A DNA stretch of 64,000 bases from Candidatus Tokpelaia sp. JSC161 (lineage in GTDB: Bacteria > Pseudomonadota > Alphaproteobacteria > Rhizobiales > Rhizobiaceae), in contig QEND01000002.1 of assembly GCA_003331105.1 (NCBI GenBank), forward strand, positions 1-64,000. The letters are read 5' to 3'. Numbering within the stretch: position 1 is the first letter of the stretch; each line of letters starts with the position of its first letter. The position numbers and the translations under genes are program-made. The notes below the pieces were generated by a model, which was not told the origin of the DNA, ran no database searches, and saw only the letters and a list, made by a program, of their open reading frames with translations. Positions 49,924-60,324 of the stretch are shown here, in pieces.

Positions 49924-50793
49924 ATGAATCGACTGATCCTAACTGTATCGTGTCATTCAACACGAGGTGTTGTTGCTTCTATTGCAGAGTATCTGGCAAA
50001 CAATGGATGCAATATTGTCGACTCCTCTCAATTTGATGATCTTGAGAACGGAAAATTTTTCATGCGTGTTACTTTCATCAGCGAAGAGGGACAAACAATT
50101 AAAGAGCTTTCAGAAAACTTTATCAAAATCCGTCAAAAGTTTACCATGCGAGCCAACTTCTACGATGAACAAAAAAAAACAAAAGTTATCCTCATGGTTT
50201 CACGTTTTGGCCATTGCCTCAACGATTTACTTTACCGATGGAAAATAAATGCTTTACCAATTGATATAGTTGCAGTCGTATCAAATCATCTTGATTATCA
50301 AGAAGTCGTCCTGAGCAATGGTATTTCATTTTACTATCTTCAGGGAACAGCAGAAAACAAAGACCAAACCGAATTAAAAAAGATTATTAGAAAAACTCAA
50401 GCCGAGCTTATTGTTCTCGCCCGGTACATGCAAGTCCTTTCATGCAAGATCTGTCATGAGCTTAAAGGACGAATTATAAATATCCATCACTCCTTCTTAC
50501 CAAGCTTTAAAGGAGCTAATCCTTATAGACAAGCATATAAACGCGGAGTCAAGCTAATCGGGGCCACAGCACACTATGTAACGAAAGATCTAGACGAAGG
50601 ACCCATTATCGAGCAAGATGTCGCCCGTATTACCCATGCGCAAAATGCTAACGATTATACTTCAATTGGTCGAGATATAGAAGCTCAAGTCCTTGCAAGA
50701 GCAGTTCTTGCACATATCCAACATCGTACTTTTATTAATGGCACGAGTGTTGTCGTCTTTCCTGCAAGCTCTGGAAGCTACTCTGCAACATAA
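49924..50793 (+). CDS. purU: Formyltetrahydrofolate deformylase
   Basis: A 289-residue enzyme splitting 10-formyl-THF to THF and formate. An N-terminal ACT domain (MNRLILTVSCHSTRGVVASI to about 85) is followed by the formyltransferase domain with VILMVSRFGHCLNDLLYRW, LARYMQVLS and the catalytic IINIHHSFLPSFKGANPYRQ. The active aspartate is in DLDEGPIIEQDV near 226. It helps balance one-carbon pools. A terminator hairpin follows at 50819. Confidence 0.94.
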   Translation: MNRLILTVSCHSTRGVVASIAEYLANNGCNIVDSSQFDDLENGKFFMRVTFISEEGQTIKELSENFIKIRQKFTMRANFYDEQKKTKVILMVSRFGHCLNDLLYRWKINALPIDIVAVVSNHLDYQEVVLSNGISFYYLQGTAENKDQTELKKIIRKTQAELIVLARYMQVLSCKICHELKGRIINIHHSFLPSFKGANPYRQAYKRGVKLIGATAHYVTKDLDEGPIIEQDVARITHAQNANDYTSIGRDIEAQVLARAVLAHIQHRTFINGTSVVVFPASSGSYSAT

Positions 50794-50818
50794 ATAAAAT
50801 TTATGTTGATCCGCTCTA

Positions 50819-50837
50819 AAAAACCTAAAAGGTTTTT
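50819..50837 (+). terminator. Rho-independent terminator after purU
   Basis: AAAAACCT-AAA-AGGTTTTT forms an 8-bp stem 26 bp after the purU stop. The 3' arm itself supplies the T run. Confidence 0.65.
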
Positions 50838-50951
50838 CAACAATTGAGAGTCTTTCTATCTTAAATCATGAATAAATCACCTTCAAAAAATCAAGTATCC
50901 ATCAAAATGCTTATTTGCTTCTTCAGTATAAAACAATTTAGGTGAAATTTC

Positions 50952-51716
50952 ATGATTCAACTTCATTTTATTACAAACCTAACCAAAGAAGCAAACAACA
51001 TAACTCAGAGATTCATAAAAAAATATGGACAAGTTCCTGAAAAAAATGCTGATGTTATTGTTGTCCTTGGAGGAGATGGAACTATGTTATTTGCCTTACG
51101 AAATTTTATGAATAGCAATAAACCCATTTATGGTGTCAACTGTGGTTCCATCGGATTTTTAATGAATAAATACGAGGAAGAGGATCTACCTGAAAGAATT
51201 GAAAAGGCTCATACAAAAGAAATCCAACCACTACGCATGATAGCTAAATCTGCTTTACAAAAAAACGACATTGAAGCCCTTGCTATCAATGAGGTTTCAC
51301 TCTTTCGGCAGTCTTATCAGGCTGCAAAGATTAGAATCAACATAGATGGAAAAATTCGGATGGAAGAATTAGTATGCGATGGAGTGATGATAGCAACACC
51401 TACAGGCTCCACAGCCTATAACCTATCCGCTCAAGGACCAATTCTCCCTATCATGGCCCCACTGATGGCACTGACACCCATTTGCCCATTTCGTCCAAGA
51501 CGTTGGCACGGGGCCTTACTTCCTAATAATATAACAGTACGGTTTGATATTCTCGAAAGCAAGAAACGTCCTGTAAATGCCTCAGCTGACAATATTGAAG
51601 TAAAATCTGTCAGCTCTGTCACGATCCATTCAGCAACCGATGTTAAAGTCCGTATTTTATTTGATTCGAATCATTCGTGGGATGAAAGGATCTTATCCGA
51701 ACAGTTCTCCTACTAA
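50952..51716 (+). CDS. nadK: NAD kinase
   Basis: A 254-residue cytoplasmic kinase making NADP from NAD. It has the GGDGT motif in VLGGDGTMLFALR near 38, NEVSLFRQ near 116 and the second conserved block CDGVMIATPTGSTAYNLSAQ near 142. The region LMALTPICPFRPRRWHGALL follows as in alphaproteobacterial NadK. It complements the nadABC genes 2 kb downstream. Confidence 0.95.
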   Translation: MIQLHFITNLTKEANNITQRFIKKYGQVPEKNADVIVVLGGDGTMLFALRNFMNSNKPIYGVNCGSIGFLMNKYEEEDLPERIEKAHTKEIQPLRMIAKSALQKNDIEALAINEVSLFRQSYQAAKIRINIDGKIRMEELVCDGVMIATPTGSTAYNLSAQGPILPIMAPLMALTPICPFRPRRWHGALLPNNITVRFDILESKKRPVNASADNIEVKSVSSVTIHSATDVKVRILFDSNHSWDERILSEQFSY

Positions 51717-51817
51717 TTGAATAGATCCCCATCTCTAGTTGACTTTTTCTATAAAGAGCCGTAACGCAACTTTAATTCTCTTCTCATCCGAATTCTAGAT
51801 AAGTAAGTAACCCTAAT

Positions 51818-53116
51818 TTGACTCAAGAAAATATAGCATCCTTGACTGCCTTTTTCCAGCTCGGTCTTTCTAAAAAAGTTTTACAGGCTGTTAAGGACGC
51901 TGGTTATGAAAGGCCAACACTTATTCAAGTGAGTGCCATTCCGCATATCTTACAACACCGAGATGTCCTCGGTATCGCACAAACTGGGACTGGAAAAACT
52001 GCATCCTTCGTCTTACCAATGCTGACTTTGCTTGAAAAAGGGCGAACACGAGCACGGATCCCACGAACACTGATTCTTGAACCAACAAGAGAACTTGCGG
52101 CACAAGTCGAGGAGAATTTCATAAAATATGGCAGAAATCACCGCTTCAAGGTTGTTCTTCTCATTGGAGGAATTCCTTTTGAAAAGCAAGAGCGCCAACT
52201 AAAACGTGGAGCAGATGTCCTCATTGCTACTCCTGGGCGACTTCTTGATCACTTTGACCGCGGAACCCTGCTTCTAACTGGTGTTGAAATCTTAGTGCTT
52301 GACGAAGCGGATCGTATGCTTGATATGGGATTTATTCCTGATGTTGAGCGCGTCTGCAAACTGATTCCTTTAAAGCGACAAACACTATTTTTTTCTGCAA
52401 CTATGCCACCAGGAATCACACATCTCACAGAAAAATTTTTACATATCCCAAAAAAAATAGAAATAGCCAAAACTTCTTCAATCGTACACACGATTACTCA
52501 ACGTTTAGTCCAATCAAATGCAACAGCACGGGAAAAAAGAGAGCTCTTACGCAAACTTATAAAAAAAGAAAATAAAGAATTAAAAAATGCTATTATCTTC
52601 TGCAACCGCAAACGCGATGTTTCTGCGCTCGTTCATTCTTTAAAACGGCATAACTTTAATCCTGGGACCTTGCACGGCGATATGAATCATTCTGCCCGCA
52701 TGAGCATTTTAACAAATTTCAAGAATGGCAAATTAAAGCTTTTAGTCGCCTCTGATATTGCAGCCCGCGGGCTAGACATTCCCAATGTCAGTCATGTATT
52801 TAATTTTGATGTTCCGACTCATTCAGAAGAATATGTACATCGGATCGGCCGCACAGGACGTGCTGGACGGTATGGGAAAGCTTTTACAATTGTAACAAAA
52901 AACGATATGAAGTATATACAGGCTATTGAAAAAATGAGCGGTGAGAATATTGAGTGGCTTAATGAAGATATGGAAGATATGACTGTAACAGAAAATACGG
53001 GTGAAGTTTCAAAAAGAAACATAAAGTCAGAAGATCAACAATCTATATCTAAAACACAATTCGGATTTGGAGAAAACATTCCAGCTTTTATGCTCCTTTC
53101 AACACGAGCAAACTAA
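51818..53116 (+). CDS. DEAD-box RNA helicase (RhlE-like)
   Basis: A 432-residue helicase with all core motifs: Q motif GYERPTLIQVSAIP near 29, motif I AQTGTGKTASF near 55, PTRELAAQ near 90, TPGRLLDHF near 139, DEADRMLDMGF near 163, SAT near 194 and HRIGRTGRAGRYG near 340. It unwinds RNA in ribosome assembly or decay. The short C terminus lacks an RNA-binding domain, placing it nearest RhlE. The start is TTG at 51818 with a weak upstream purine stretch; no better start is in frame. Confidence 0.9.
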   Translation: MTQENIASLTAFFQLGLSKKVLQAVKDAGYERPTLIQVSAIPHILQHRDVLGIAQTGTGKTASFVLPMLTLLEKGRTRARIPRTLILEPTRELAAQVEENFIKYGRNHRFKVVLLIGGIPFEKQERQLKRGADVLIATPGRLLDHFDRGTLLLTGVEILVLDEADRMLDMGFIPDVERVCKLIPLKRQTLFFSATMPPGITHLTEKFLHIPKKIEIAKTSSIVHTITQRLVQSNATAREKRELLRKLIKKENKELKNAIIFCNRKRDVSALVHSLKRHNFNPGTLHGDMNHSARMSILTNFKNGKLKLLVASDIAARGLDIPNVSHVFNFDVPTHSEEYVHRIGRTGRAGRYGKAFTIVTKNDMKYIQAIEKMSGENIEWLNEDMEDMTVTENTGEVSKRNIKSEDQQSISKTQFGFGENIPAFMLLSTRAN

Positions 53117-53137
53117 GAAGATGTGAGCCGGCAAGAT

Positions 53138-54016
53138 TCAATGTTGGAAATCAAAAGCAATATCCAAAATAGGTGCACTGTGAGTAATCCAGCCCACAGC
53201 AATGGAATCAACCCCGGTCGCTGCAACGTCCTTAATGGTCTCCGCTGTTATACTCCCTGAAGCTTCAGTGAAGACCGATCCATCAACAATACGAACCGCT
53301 TTATGTAAAGTCTGTAAAGACATATTATCCAAAAGAATCGCATCAGCACCTACTTTCAAGGCTGATTCCAATTGCTCTATGGTATCAACCTCAATCTCAA
53401 TCTTTTTCATATGTCCACAATGGGATTTAGCCCTATGAAAAGCCTCCTCAATCCCACCTGCAATCGCGATATGATTATCCTTTATTAAAACAGAATCATA
53501 AAGAGCAAAACGATGATTTCTACCACCACCGACACAAACAGCATATTTCTCCATAATTCTCAACCCTGGAGTCGTTTTACGTGTACACACTACCTGTGTC
53601 TTGTAAGACTTAATCGCTTCGACAAGCTGATGAGTAAGCGACGCAATCCCTGAAAGATGACTAATAAAGTTAAGAGCTGTTCTCTCTCCTGCTAACATAA
53701 CCTGTGAAGCCCCCTCTAAAACGGCGATGATATCACCATTTTTTACCGTATCACCATCTCTTTTCTGCTGCGACAAACAAACTTTTTCTTTGAAAAGATC
53801 AAAAACCGATTTAACAATATCACAGCCAGCAAGAATACCATTGTGACGAGAAACCATAGCAATTTTCGAATAATGACCCTGGGGAACAAGTGCCTGAGTC
53901 GTTATGTCACCAATAGATCCCAGATCTTCAATAAGCGCATTACGAATAATAGGCTCAAACATCATGTGTGAAAAGGAAGAAAACATCTCTTGATCAAGAA
54001 ACATACTGCTGTGCAC
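53138..54016 (-). CDS. nadC: Nicotinate-nucleotide pyrophosphorylase (quinolinate phosphoribosyltransferase)
   Basis: A 292-residue enzyme joining quinolinate and PRPP. It has ALIEDLGSIGDITTQAL near 28, GERTALNFISHLSGIASLT near 110, CTRKTTPGLRIMEKYAVCVGG near 139 and the C-terminal EASGSITAETIKDVAATGVD. It overlaps the nadB end by 23 bp, the last of the nadA-nadB-nadC set. Confidence 0.96.
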   Translation of the reverse strand: MHSSMFLDQEMFSSFSHMMFEPIIRNALIEDLGSIGDITTQALVPQGHYSKIAMVSRHNGILAGCDIVKSVFDLFKEKVCLSQQKRDGDTVKNGDIIAVLEGASQVMLAGERTALNFISHLSGIASLTHQLVEAIKSYKTQVVCTRKTTPGLRIMEKYAVCVGGGRNHRFALYDSVLIKDNHIAIAGGIEEAFHRAKSHCGHMKKIEIEVDTIEQLESALKVGADAILLDNMSLQTLHKAVRIVDGSVFTEASGSITAETIKDVAATGVDSIAVGWITHSAPILDIAFDFQH

Positions 54017-55511
54017 GACGATAAGCTTCCTCCCATGTCAAAAACGAACGCAGTGAGTGAAGAGAACAAGTAGGATAATCTTCACGGCTGTGCGCTCCCC
54101 GAGACTCGCAACGCGATAAAGCACTCACAGCAATCATTAAGGCTAATTTAGCGATCCGGCAAGAAAAAAAATTCTCTTCTATCCGTGGCAACAAAAAGGA
54201 AATCGCTTGCAATAAACTCACTTCATTACGAAAAACACCAAGATTCCTCTGCATAATATCTCTCACAAAAGAGACATCATCAAGTGGCAAGATAATATCT
54301 TGAAATGTTCTATCATCAAAATCAAGTTCTGAATGATTAATAGATCTTGCAACTCTGATTCCCATAACCGTTGCTTCAAGAAGAGAGTTACTCGCTAAAC
54401 GATTAGCACCATGTAACCCTGTTGATGCAGCTTCACCAACGACCCAAAGCCCATCGACAGAAGAATAGCCGTGTATATCCGTAGCAATCCCTCCCATATG
54501 AAAATGCTCGACTGGGGAGACAGGAATAAGATCATCTTCCGGATTAATACCTACTGCGCGGCAGCCTGCAGAAATTGCTGGAAACCTCTTTAAAAAATTT
54601 CTGATCCGCGGCGGCCGTGCATCCAAAAAAATCTTACGGCCACGAGACATTTCCCTTGTCATAGCGCGTACGAGAACATCACGCGGAGCTAATTCCTTTC
54701 CTCTCACCTCCTTCAAGAAGCGCTGTCCTTTATCATTCACTAGAATACCTCCCTCTCCTCGAACAGCTTCGCTAATTAAAAGACGAGGAACGAGCGGGAC
54801 ATCCAGCCCCGTAGGATGAAACTGAATAAACTCAAGATCTGCAAGAACCGCGCCTACTTCAGCTGCTAATAAGATTCCTTGACCACAATTCTCAACAGGA
54901 TTTGTTGTATTCCCATAAAGACCACCAATCCCACCCGTTGCTAAAACAACATGAGAACAATGAATATAAGAAATTCCCATCCCTTTTTGAATAGAAAGAC
55001 CAAAAATCCGATTATCCCTAACAAAAAGTCGAGATACTTGTGTATTCTCCATAACAGTTATTGAATCTGCATGCAAAACAGCATCCCGTAAAATATCTAT
55101 AACAGCCTTTCCTATCCTATCACCTGCTACGTGCAGAATACGGCGATGACTATGAGCGGCCTCTAACCCCAGAGAGAATTCACCACATTTATCTTTATCA
55201 AAAGGAACACCCTGTCTTTCAAGCCATCTTATAGCCTTGTATCCATCAGAAAGAATGGAATGTACCACTCCTTTATCACATAATCCATCCCCTGCTCTTA
55301 CGGTATCCTCAACATGAAGGAGAGTGCTATCTTTCTTCGACCATGCCGCTGCAATACCTCCTTGCGCTAAACGAGTTGAAGTCAACATTCCGATATTTCC
55401 TTGAGTAATCAAAAGAACGGGATTCGGTCTTAACTCTAAAGCTGTCACCAACCCGGCAAGACCACTGCCAACAACCACGATTGTTTCCTTTCTTATCATG
55501 CCTCCAGTCAT
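53994..55511 (-). CDS. nadB: L-aspartate oxidase
   Basis: A 505-residue FAD enzyme oxidising aspartate to iminoaspartate. It has the FAD loop VVGSGLAGLVTALEL near 13, the segment STRLAQGGIAAAW near 45, HFHMGGIATDIHGYSSV near 343 and the conserved GLHGANRLASNSLLEATVMG near 366. It overlaps nadA (ATGA, 55508-55511) and nadC, so the three proteins are made together. Confidence 0.96.
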   Translation of the reverse strand: MTGGMIRKETIVVVGSGLAGLVTALELRPNPVLLITQGNIGMLTSTRLAQGGIAAAWSKKDSTLLHVEDTVRAGDGLCDKGVVHSILSDGYKAIRWLERQGVPFDKDKCGEFSLGLEAAHSHRRILHVAGDRIGKAVIDILRDAVLHADSITVMENTQVSRLFVRDNRIFGLSIQKGMGISYIHCSHVVLATGGIGGLYGNTTNPVENCGQGILLAAEVGAVLADLEFIQFHPTGLDVPLVPRLLISEAVRGEGGILVNDKGQRFLKEVRGKELAPRDVLVRAMTREMSRGRKIFLDARPPRIRNFLKRFPAISAGCRAVGINPEDDLIPVSPVEHFHMGGIATDIHGYSSVDGLWVVGEAASTGLHGANRLASNSLLEATVMGIRVARSINHSELDFDDRTFQDIILPLDDVSFVRDIMQRNLGVFRNEVSLLQAISFLLPRIEENFFSCRIAKLALMIAVSALSRCESRGAHSREDYPTCSLHSLRSFLTWEEAYRRAQQYVS

Positions 55512-56482
55512 GCATCCAGCATCCTCTCAACAGAAACACGTGCTTTCTCTGCAATCTCTGGATGAAGCCTGACCTCATAATTGTTTTTTTCTAAAGCTTC
55601 ACGAATCTTTGTTAGAGTTATTCTTTTCATATGTGGACACAAATTACACGAACGAATAAACTCAATATCTGGATCATTCAGAGAAACAGAAACGTTATCA
55701 CTCATAGAACATTCCGTTAATAAAACGACCTGACGAGGTTTCCTGTTCGCAATAAAATCAGACATATGCGCAGTAGATCCAGAAAAATCGACTCTTTCAA
55801 TCACATGTGGTGAACACTCAGGATGAGCAAGAATAAGGGCATTCGGATAACTATAACGTAATTGGCGAATATCATCCTGTGTAAACTTCTCATGTATTTC
55901 ACAATGGCCCTTCCATGTCAAAATTTCTACTCTCGTTTCATGCGCCACATTCTGCGCTAAATATTCATCTGGAATCATCAAAACCCGTGGAACACCAAGA
56001 GATTCAACAATATATTTCGCATTAGCAGATGTACAACAAATATCTGAAACGGCTTTCACTGCCGCAGATGTATTCACATAGGTGACAATAGGGGTATTAG
56101 GGAAAGCTTCCTTTAATATCTCGACATCAGACGGTGTTATAGATTCAGCTAGGGAACACCCTGCTTTAGCATCTGGAATTAAAACTGTTCTTTCTTGATT
56201 CAGTAACTTCACTGTTTCTGCCATAAAATAAACACCTGCTACAACAATTGTCTGAGCATCCATATTCTTTGCCTCCCTTGCAAGGAGCAAACTATCACCA
56301 ACAATATCCGCAACACCATGAACAATTTCTGGGGTCTGATAATTATGCGCCAAAATGACTGCATTCAGCTCTCGTTTCAACGAATGAATTTTTTTTATCT
56401 CATCAAAAAATATACACCACTCTGCAGGCGGAATTATATTCTTTACTTTAGAATAAATGGCATTTAAATAGGAATCTGGCAT
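55508..56482 (-). CDS. nadA: Quinolinate synthase
   Basis: A 324-residue [4Fe-4S] enzyme condensing iminoaspartate with DHAP. It has LAHNYQTPEIVHGVADIVGD near 49, cluster cysteines in DAKAGCSLAESI, VSDICCTSANA and FIRSCNLCPHMKRI. ATG 56482 is chosen because GTGGAG stands seven bases upstream. A frame start at 56515, overlapping the upstream stop, lacks a ribosome site and adds 11 residues. Confidence 0.95.
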   Translation of the reverse strand: MPDSYLNAIYSKVKNIIPPAEWCIFFDEIKKIHSLKRELNAVILAHNYQTPEIVHGVADIVGDSLLLAREAKNMDAQTIVVAGVYFMAETVKLLNQERTVLIPDAKAGCSLAESITPSDVEILKEAFPNTPIVTYVNTSAAVKAVSDICCTSANAKYIVESLGVPRVLMIPDEYLAQNVAHETRVEILTWKGHCEIHEKFTQDDIRQLRYSYPNALILAHPECSPHVIERVDFSGSTAHMSDFIANRKPRQVVLLTECSMSDNVSVSLNDPDIEFIRSCNLCPHMKRITLTKIREALEKNNYEVRLHPEIAEKARVSVERMLDA

Positions 56483-56511
56483 TTTATTCTCCACTTGCTG
56501 AAAAACACAAT

Positions 56512-57747
56512 TCATACCGAATCTAAAAAAAGACGCGGAGAACCTTTAACTAATCCAGATGCTTGTCGAATTAAATATTCTTTTATATGCGGCATACGAT
56601 CAACAAGTCCAAGACCTATATCCCGCATTATCCGCATGATTGTCAAATTATTGGAAAAGACTCGATTCAGGACATCTGTGATGAGACCCATCCTGAAATT
56701 TTCAAAACGACACCACCCTTGATAACGCTCTAAAGCAACAGTCGAACCAATATCAAGCCCAAGACGTATAGTATCGACAATCACTTCAGCTAAAATCGCT
56801 GCATCACGAAACCCAAGATTCAGCCCTTGACCAGCAATAGGATGAATAGAATGGGCAGCATCTCCTACGAGAGCAAAGCGCTCACCGATCAATTCATGAG
56901 CTAATGTCAAGCCAAGCGGAAAAGAAAAAGGTCCCGTTTCAATTTGCAACGGACCAAGTTGATAACCAAAGCGAGTTACAAGCTCATACTCAAAAACTGT
57001 ATTCTCAACAGACAGTAAGTGTTCGGCATCCAAAGTTCGTTCACTCCAGACCAAAGAAGAACGATTGCCTTTCAGAGGCAAAATCGCAAAGGGGCCATTC
57101 TCTAGAAAATGTTCTATTGCTCTACCATTATGTGGTCTTTCATGTAAAACCGTGCACACAATAGCTGTTTGATCATAGGTTCTCTGAAAAATTTTAATCC
57201 CTGCTCTCTCCCGCATTTTTGAAGACACACCGTCCGCTCCAACAAGAAGACTACTTTTGTAACAAATCCCATTTTCGAGAGAAATACATACATGCTGTCC
57301 TTTACGATAAAAGCTTTCAACTCGTACCCCTTCAATCAGTAAAACTCCTAATTCATCGGCACGGCAGCGCAAAGTAGTATTTAAATCACGATTTTCAACC
57401 ATGTAGGCGAAAGGCTCACCAGTCACGAAAGGAGCTGCAAAGGTTAAAAACACCGGACGCACAGGATCTCTTGTGTGAGAATCTGTTATGATGATTTCTC
57501 GAATAGGTTCAGCAAAAGGACAAATGGATTGCCAGCATTTGAGATTTTGAAACATTCGGACAACAGCTATTCCAAGAGCAGAAGCCCGTGAGTCTGTTCC
57601 AGATGATCCTATTTTCGCATCAACAACAATTATTTTAAGCTCTGGGACAGCCTGCTTAACCGCAATAGCAAGGGATAAGCCCACATACCCAGCCCCTGTT
57701 ATAAAGAGATCAACTTTTTGTAAATCACTTGCTTCTATATCACCCAA
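56512..57747 (-). CDS. UbiH/UbiF/COQ6-family FAD monooxygenase (ubiquinone hydroxylase)
   Basis: A 411-residue aromatic-ring hydroxylase. It has the N-terminal FAD loop FITGAGYVGLSLAIAV near 14, the DG motif LLVGADGVSSKMRERA near 166 and the family signature LVGDAAHSIHPIAGQGLNLG near 282. It most likely hydroxylates a ubiquinone precursor. Which ring position is uncertain, since alphaproteobacterial UbiL, UbiH and UbiM differ. nadA follows within 30 bp. Confidence 0.88.
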   Translation of the reverse strand: MGDIEASDLQKVDLFITGAGYVGLSLAIAVKQAVPELKIIVVDAKIGSSGTDSRASALGIAVVRMFQNLKCWQSICPFAEPIREIIITDSHTRDPVRPVFLTFAAPFVTGEPFAYMVENRDLNTTLRCRADELGVLLIEGVRVESFYRKGQHVCISLENGICYKSSLLVGADGVSSKMRERAGIKIFQRTYDQTAIVCTVLHERPHNGRAIEHFLENGPFAILPLKGNRSSLVWSERTLDAEHLLSVENTVFEYELVTRFGYQLGPLQIETGPFSFPLGLTLAHELIGERFALVGDAAHSIHPIAGQGLNLGFRDAAILAEVIVDTIRLGLDIGSTVALERYQGWCRFENFRMGLITDVLNRVFSNNLTIMRIMRDIGLGLVDRMPHIKEYLIRQASGLVKGSPRLFLDSV

Positions 57748-57769
57748 TATTTTTTACCTTTTCTAAGGA

Positions 57770-58702
57770 TCACACTTCTAAACACCAATTTAAGATAGCC
57801 TTTTGGACATGAAGCCGGTTTTCTGCTTCATCAAGAACAACAGAATGTGGTCCATCAAGAACACTATCTACTACTTCCTTTCCACGATGTGCAGGTAAAC
57901 AATGCATAAATAAAGCATCTTTTTTCGCAAAACCCATCAAATGTTCATTCACTTGATAAGGTATAAAGTCATCATGAGTCCGTGCACGGAATTCCTGTCC
58001 CATCGAAATCCATGTATCTGTTACAATACAATCAGCGTCACATGCTGCTGCTTTTGTATCCGTCGTCCATGTGACATCACCCCCTTTTGCTCTAGCCCAC
58101 TCCATATATTTCTCCTGCGGTTCTCTTCCTTCAGGCGTTGCAATTCTTAGAGAAAAATTAAAAAGAACCGCGGCTTCAATCATTGAGTGCAGCACATTGT
58201 TCCCATCTCCCATCCAAGAAATTTTCTTTCCAGAAATAGGACCACGATGTTCTTCATAGGTTAAGATATCTGCCATAATTTGACAAGGATGGGTGTTATC
58301 TGTTAATGCATTAATAACGGGAACAGACGTATTGTCTGCAAGCTCTAGCATGCGATTATGATTCGTTGTTCGAATTGTTATAATATCAACAAAACGAGAT
58401 AAAACACGTGCCGTATCCGCGATTGTCTCACTATGACCCAACTGCATCTCTGAGCCAGTTAAAACTATAGTCTCTCCCCCAAGCTGACGCATCCCCACAT
58501 CAAAAGAAACACGCGTACGCGTTGATGGTTTTTCAAAAATCATGGCAAGGGTTTTGTCTCTATGGGGCTTAGATCTAATTCCTTGCCTAAAAGCCGCCTT
58601 CATCCTTTTTGCATCCTCAAGGATATTCCGCAACACTTCATGTGAAAAAATAGCAAGGTCAGTAAAATTACGAATATTCTTTTTCATGATACCATCTTTC
58701 AT
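57770..58702 (-). CDS. argF: Ornithine carbamoyltransferase
   Basis: A 310-residue enzyme making citrulline. It has the carbamoyl phosphate motif [20 protein letters not shown] near 55, [15 protein letters not shown] near 131, the SMG loop in DTWISMGQE near 231 and [12 protein letters not shown] near 269. The ATG at 58702 overlaps the argD stop (ATGA), favouring coupling; a second ATG at 58687 is possible. Confidence 0.96.
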   Translation of the reverse strand: MKDGIMKKNIRNFTDLAIFSHEVLRNILEDAKRMKAAFRQGIRSKPHRDKTLAMIFEKPSTRTRVSFDVGMRQLGGETIVLTGSEMQLGHSETIADTARVLSRFVDIITIRTTNHNRMLELADNTSVPVINALTDNTHPCQIMADILTYEEHRGPISGKKISWMGDGNNVLHSMIEAAVLFNFSLRIATPEGREPQEKYMEWARAKGGDVTWTTDTKAAACDADCIVTDTWISMGQEFRARTHDDFIPYQVNEHLMGFAKKDALFMHCLPAHRGKEVVDSVLDGPHSVVLDEAENRLHVQKAILNWCLEV

Positions 58703-59892
58703 AAGATTTTCTTAGCAAGATGAGCAATAGCTTTTTCAATGCGAGACAGTCCTTCATAAAGGTCATCTTCTAAAATGTTCAGCGGTGGAAGCAAACGTAC
58801 AATATTACGGCTTGCTCCTACTGCTAGCAAATTCACATTCCGCATAGCAGAAATAACCTCTGCACTAGATATTGCGCATTTCAGACCGACAAGAAGACCA
58901 AATCCTTCCATTCCATTCACAATCGAAGGATACCGACTAACAACCTGACTCAGACCATTTTCTAAGATATAAGCCATTTTTTTAACACGATCGAGAAAGC
59001 CATCTTCAAGAATAATGTCCAAAACTGCATTTCCCACCACCATAGCCAGCGGATTTCCGCCAAATGTACTACCATGAGTACCAACAGTCATACCTTTCGC
59101 GGCTTCGGCCGTTGCTAAACAGGCTCCAAGCGGAAATCCTCCACCAATCGCTTTAGCAATCCCCATAATATCAGGAGAGACTCCAGCCCATTCGTAAGCA
59201 AATAATTCACCTGTACGACCAATCCCGCATTGAACCTCATCAAAAATGAGCAACAATCCCTTCTGATTACAAAGATCGCGTAAGAAGCGCAAAAGTTCAT
59301 GAGAAACAAGGCGCACTCCTCCTTCCCCTTGAATAGGCTCAATCATAATAGCAGCAGTTTCCTCATTAATCTCAGAGAGCAATGCCGATTTATCAAAAAA
59401 AGAAACTTGATGAAAGCCTTCTAATTTAGGACCAAGTCCTTCAAAAGAGTTTGGGTTTCCTCCTGCTGCAAGAGTAGCAAGAGTTCTGCCATGAAAAGCA
59501 CCTTCAAAAGTAATGATACGAAAACGTTCAGGATGACCATTCATGTAATGATAACGCCGTGCAGTCTTGAGAGCACACTCTATCGCTTCAGCACCAGAAT
59601 TAGTAAAAAAAACCTTATCAGCAAAGCTTAACGCAGTTAGCCTAAGAGCAAGCTTGATCTGTAATGGATTTTCGAACAGATTGGAAACATGCCATAAGCG
59701 ATCTACTTGATCCTTCAGAGCTTTAATCAGATAAGGATGTCCATATCCAAGCGCGTTGACAGCGATACCAGACGTGAAATCAAGGTATTTATCACCTTTT
59801 TCCGTTATAAGCCACGCTCCATCCCCGCGCTCAAAACCTAAGCTAATACGAGAAAATGTATCATAAAGCGGCTTCCTTGCTTGTATAGTCAT
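58699..59892 (-). CDS. argD: Acetylornithine/succinylornithine aminotransferase
   Basis: A 397-residue PLP class III aminotransferase. It has [19 protein letters not shown] near 97, [18 protein letters not shown] near 128, [20 protein letters not shown] near 217, the PLP lysine in [18 protein letters not shown] near 247 and [13 protein letters not shown] near 273. It acts before argF in arginine synthesis and may also serve in lysine/DAP synthesis. It is transcribed divergently from the gcrA region. Confidence 0.95.
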   Translation of the reverse strand: MTIQARKPLYDTFSRISLGFERGDGAWLITEKGDKYLDFTSGIAVNALGYGHPYLIKALKDQVDRLWHVSNLFENPLQIKLALRLTALSFADKVFFTNSGAEAIECALKTARRYHYMNGHPERFRIITFEGAFHGRTLATLAAGGNPNSFEGLGPKLEGFHQVSFFDKSALLSEINEETAAIMIEPIQGEGGVRLVSHELLRFLRDLCNQKGLLLIFDEVQCGIGRTGELFAYEWAGVSPDIMGIAKAIGGGFPLGACLATAEAAKGMTVGTHGSTFGGNPLAMVVGNAVLDIILEDGFLDRVKKMAYILENGLSQVVSRYPSIVNGMEGFGLLVGLKCAISSAEVISAMRNVNLLAVGASRNIVRLLPPLNILEDDLYEGLSRIEKAIAHLAKKIL

Positions 59893-60049
59893 AATAGCTG
59901 ACTCTCCAATCAGAAATAGTTTCTAAAGTGTTAGACTTGAAATCATGAAATGATGTTAGTCAACGGTTCAATTTTAACTCTGAAGAATAACAAACTAAAC
60001 TGACAAGACTATAACATTGACTCAAAAAAGTTGAGAAGAACTATTTTTT

Positions 60050-60273
60050 TAGCGTATAAATAGACCTATATCCCTTCATCTTGAAGCCTACTGATATTTT
60101 CACTTTTGGAAAAGTAAGAAAAAATGAGCTTGCAAGAGACTGGTCTCCTATGTACCCTCTCATTCAATCAGGCTGAACTTCATGCCTGAAAAAAGTTACC
60201 CGTATAAGATTTAGTCGCCCATAACTTTACGGAGCGTAATACCTGCATCCCATCAGCATGCAGGGTCTTTTTT
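60050..60273 (+). ncRNA. Candidate small RNA or gcrA leader with three hairpins
   Basis: The plus strand between a promoter-like pair and a clear terminator contains consecutive hairpins: GAGA-CTGG-TCTC (60136-60147), CAGGC/GCCTG (60169-60188), and TTAC-CCGTA pairing with TACGG-AGC-GTAA (60196-60239). The terminator stem then follows (60242-60264). No reading frame with a ribosome site occupies it. It ends about 50 bp before gcrA, so it is either a free small RNA or an attenuated leader. It was not matched to a known family. Confidence 0.5.
60242..60273 (+). terminator. Rho-independent terminator upstream of gcrA
   Basis: CCTGCAT pairs with ATGCAGG across a nine-base loop, followed by GTC and six or more T residues (60268-60273). 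It is a textbook intrinsic terminator lying before, not after, a protein gene, which implies a short transcript upstream. Confidence 0.8.
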
Positions 60274-60324
60274 ACAATATCCTCTTGTTTTGTAACAGGG
60301 AATTATTAGAACGGAGTCCTTCTA

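Larger units (their letters stand above)
59893..60324. promoter_or_regulatory. Divergent region between argD and gcrA with GANTC sites
   Basis: 432 bp without a protein gene. Two GANTC sites (GACTC) are present at 59900-59904 and 60019-60023. GANTC is the target of the CcrM methyltransferase, whose marks GcrA reads in Alphaproteobacteria. The second site lies inside a possible -35 element TTGACT (60018-60023) with TATTTT at 60042-60047. From about 60050 the plus strand becomes a structured RNA candidate ending in a terminator, listed separately. Confidence 0.5.
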
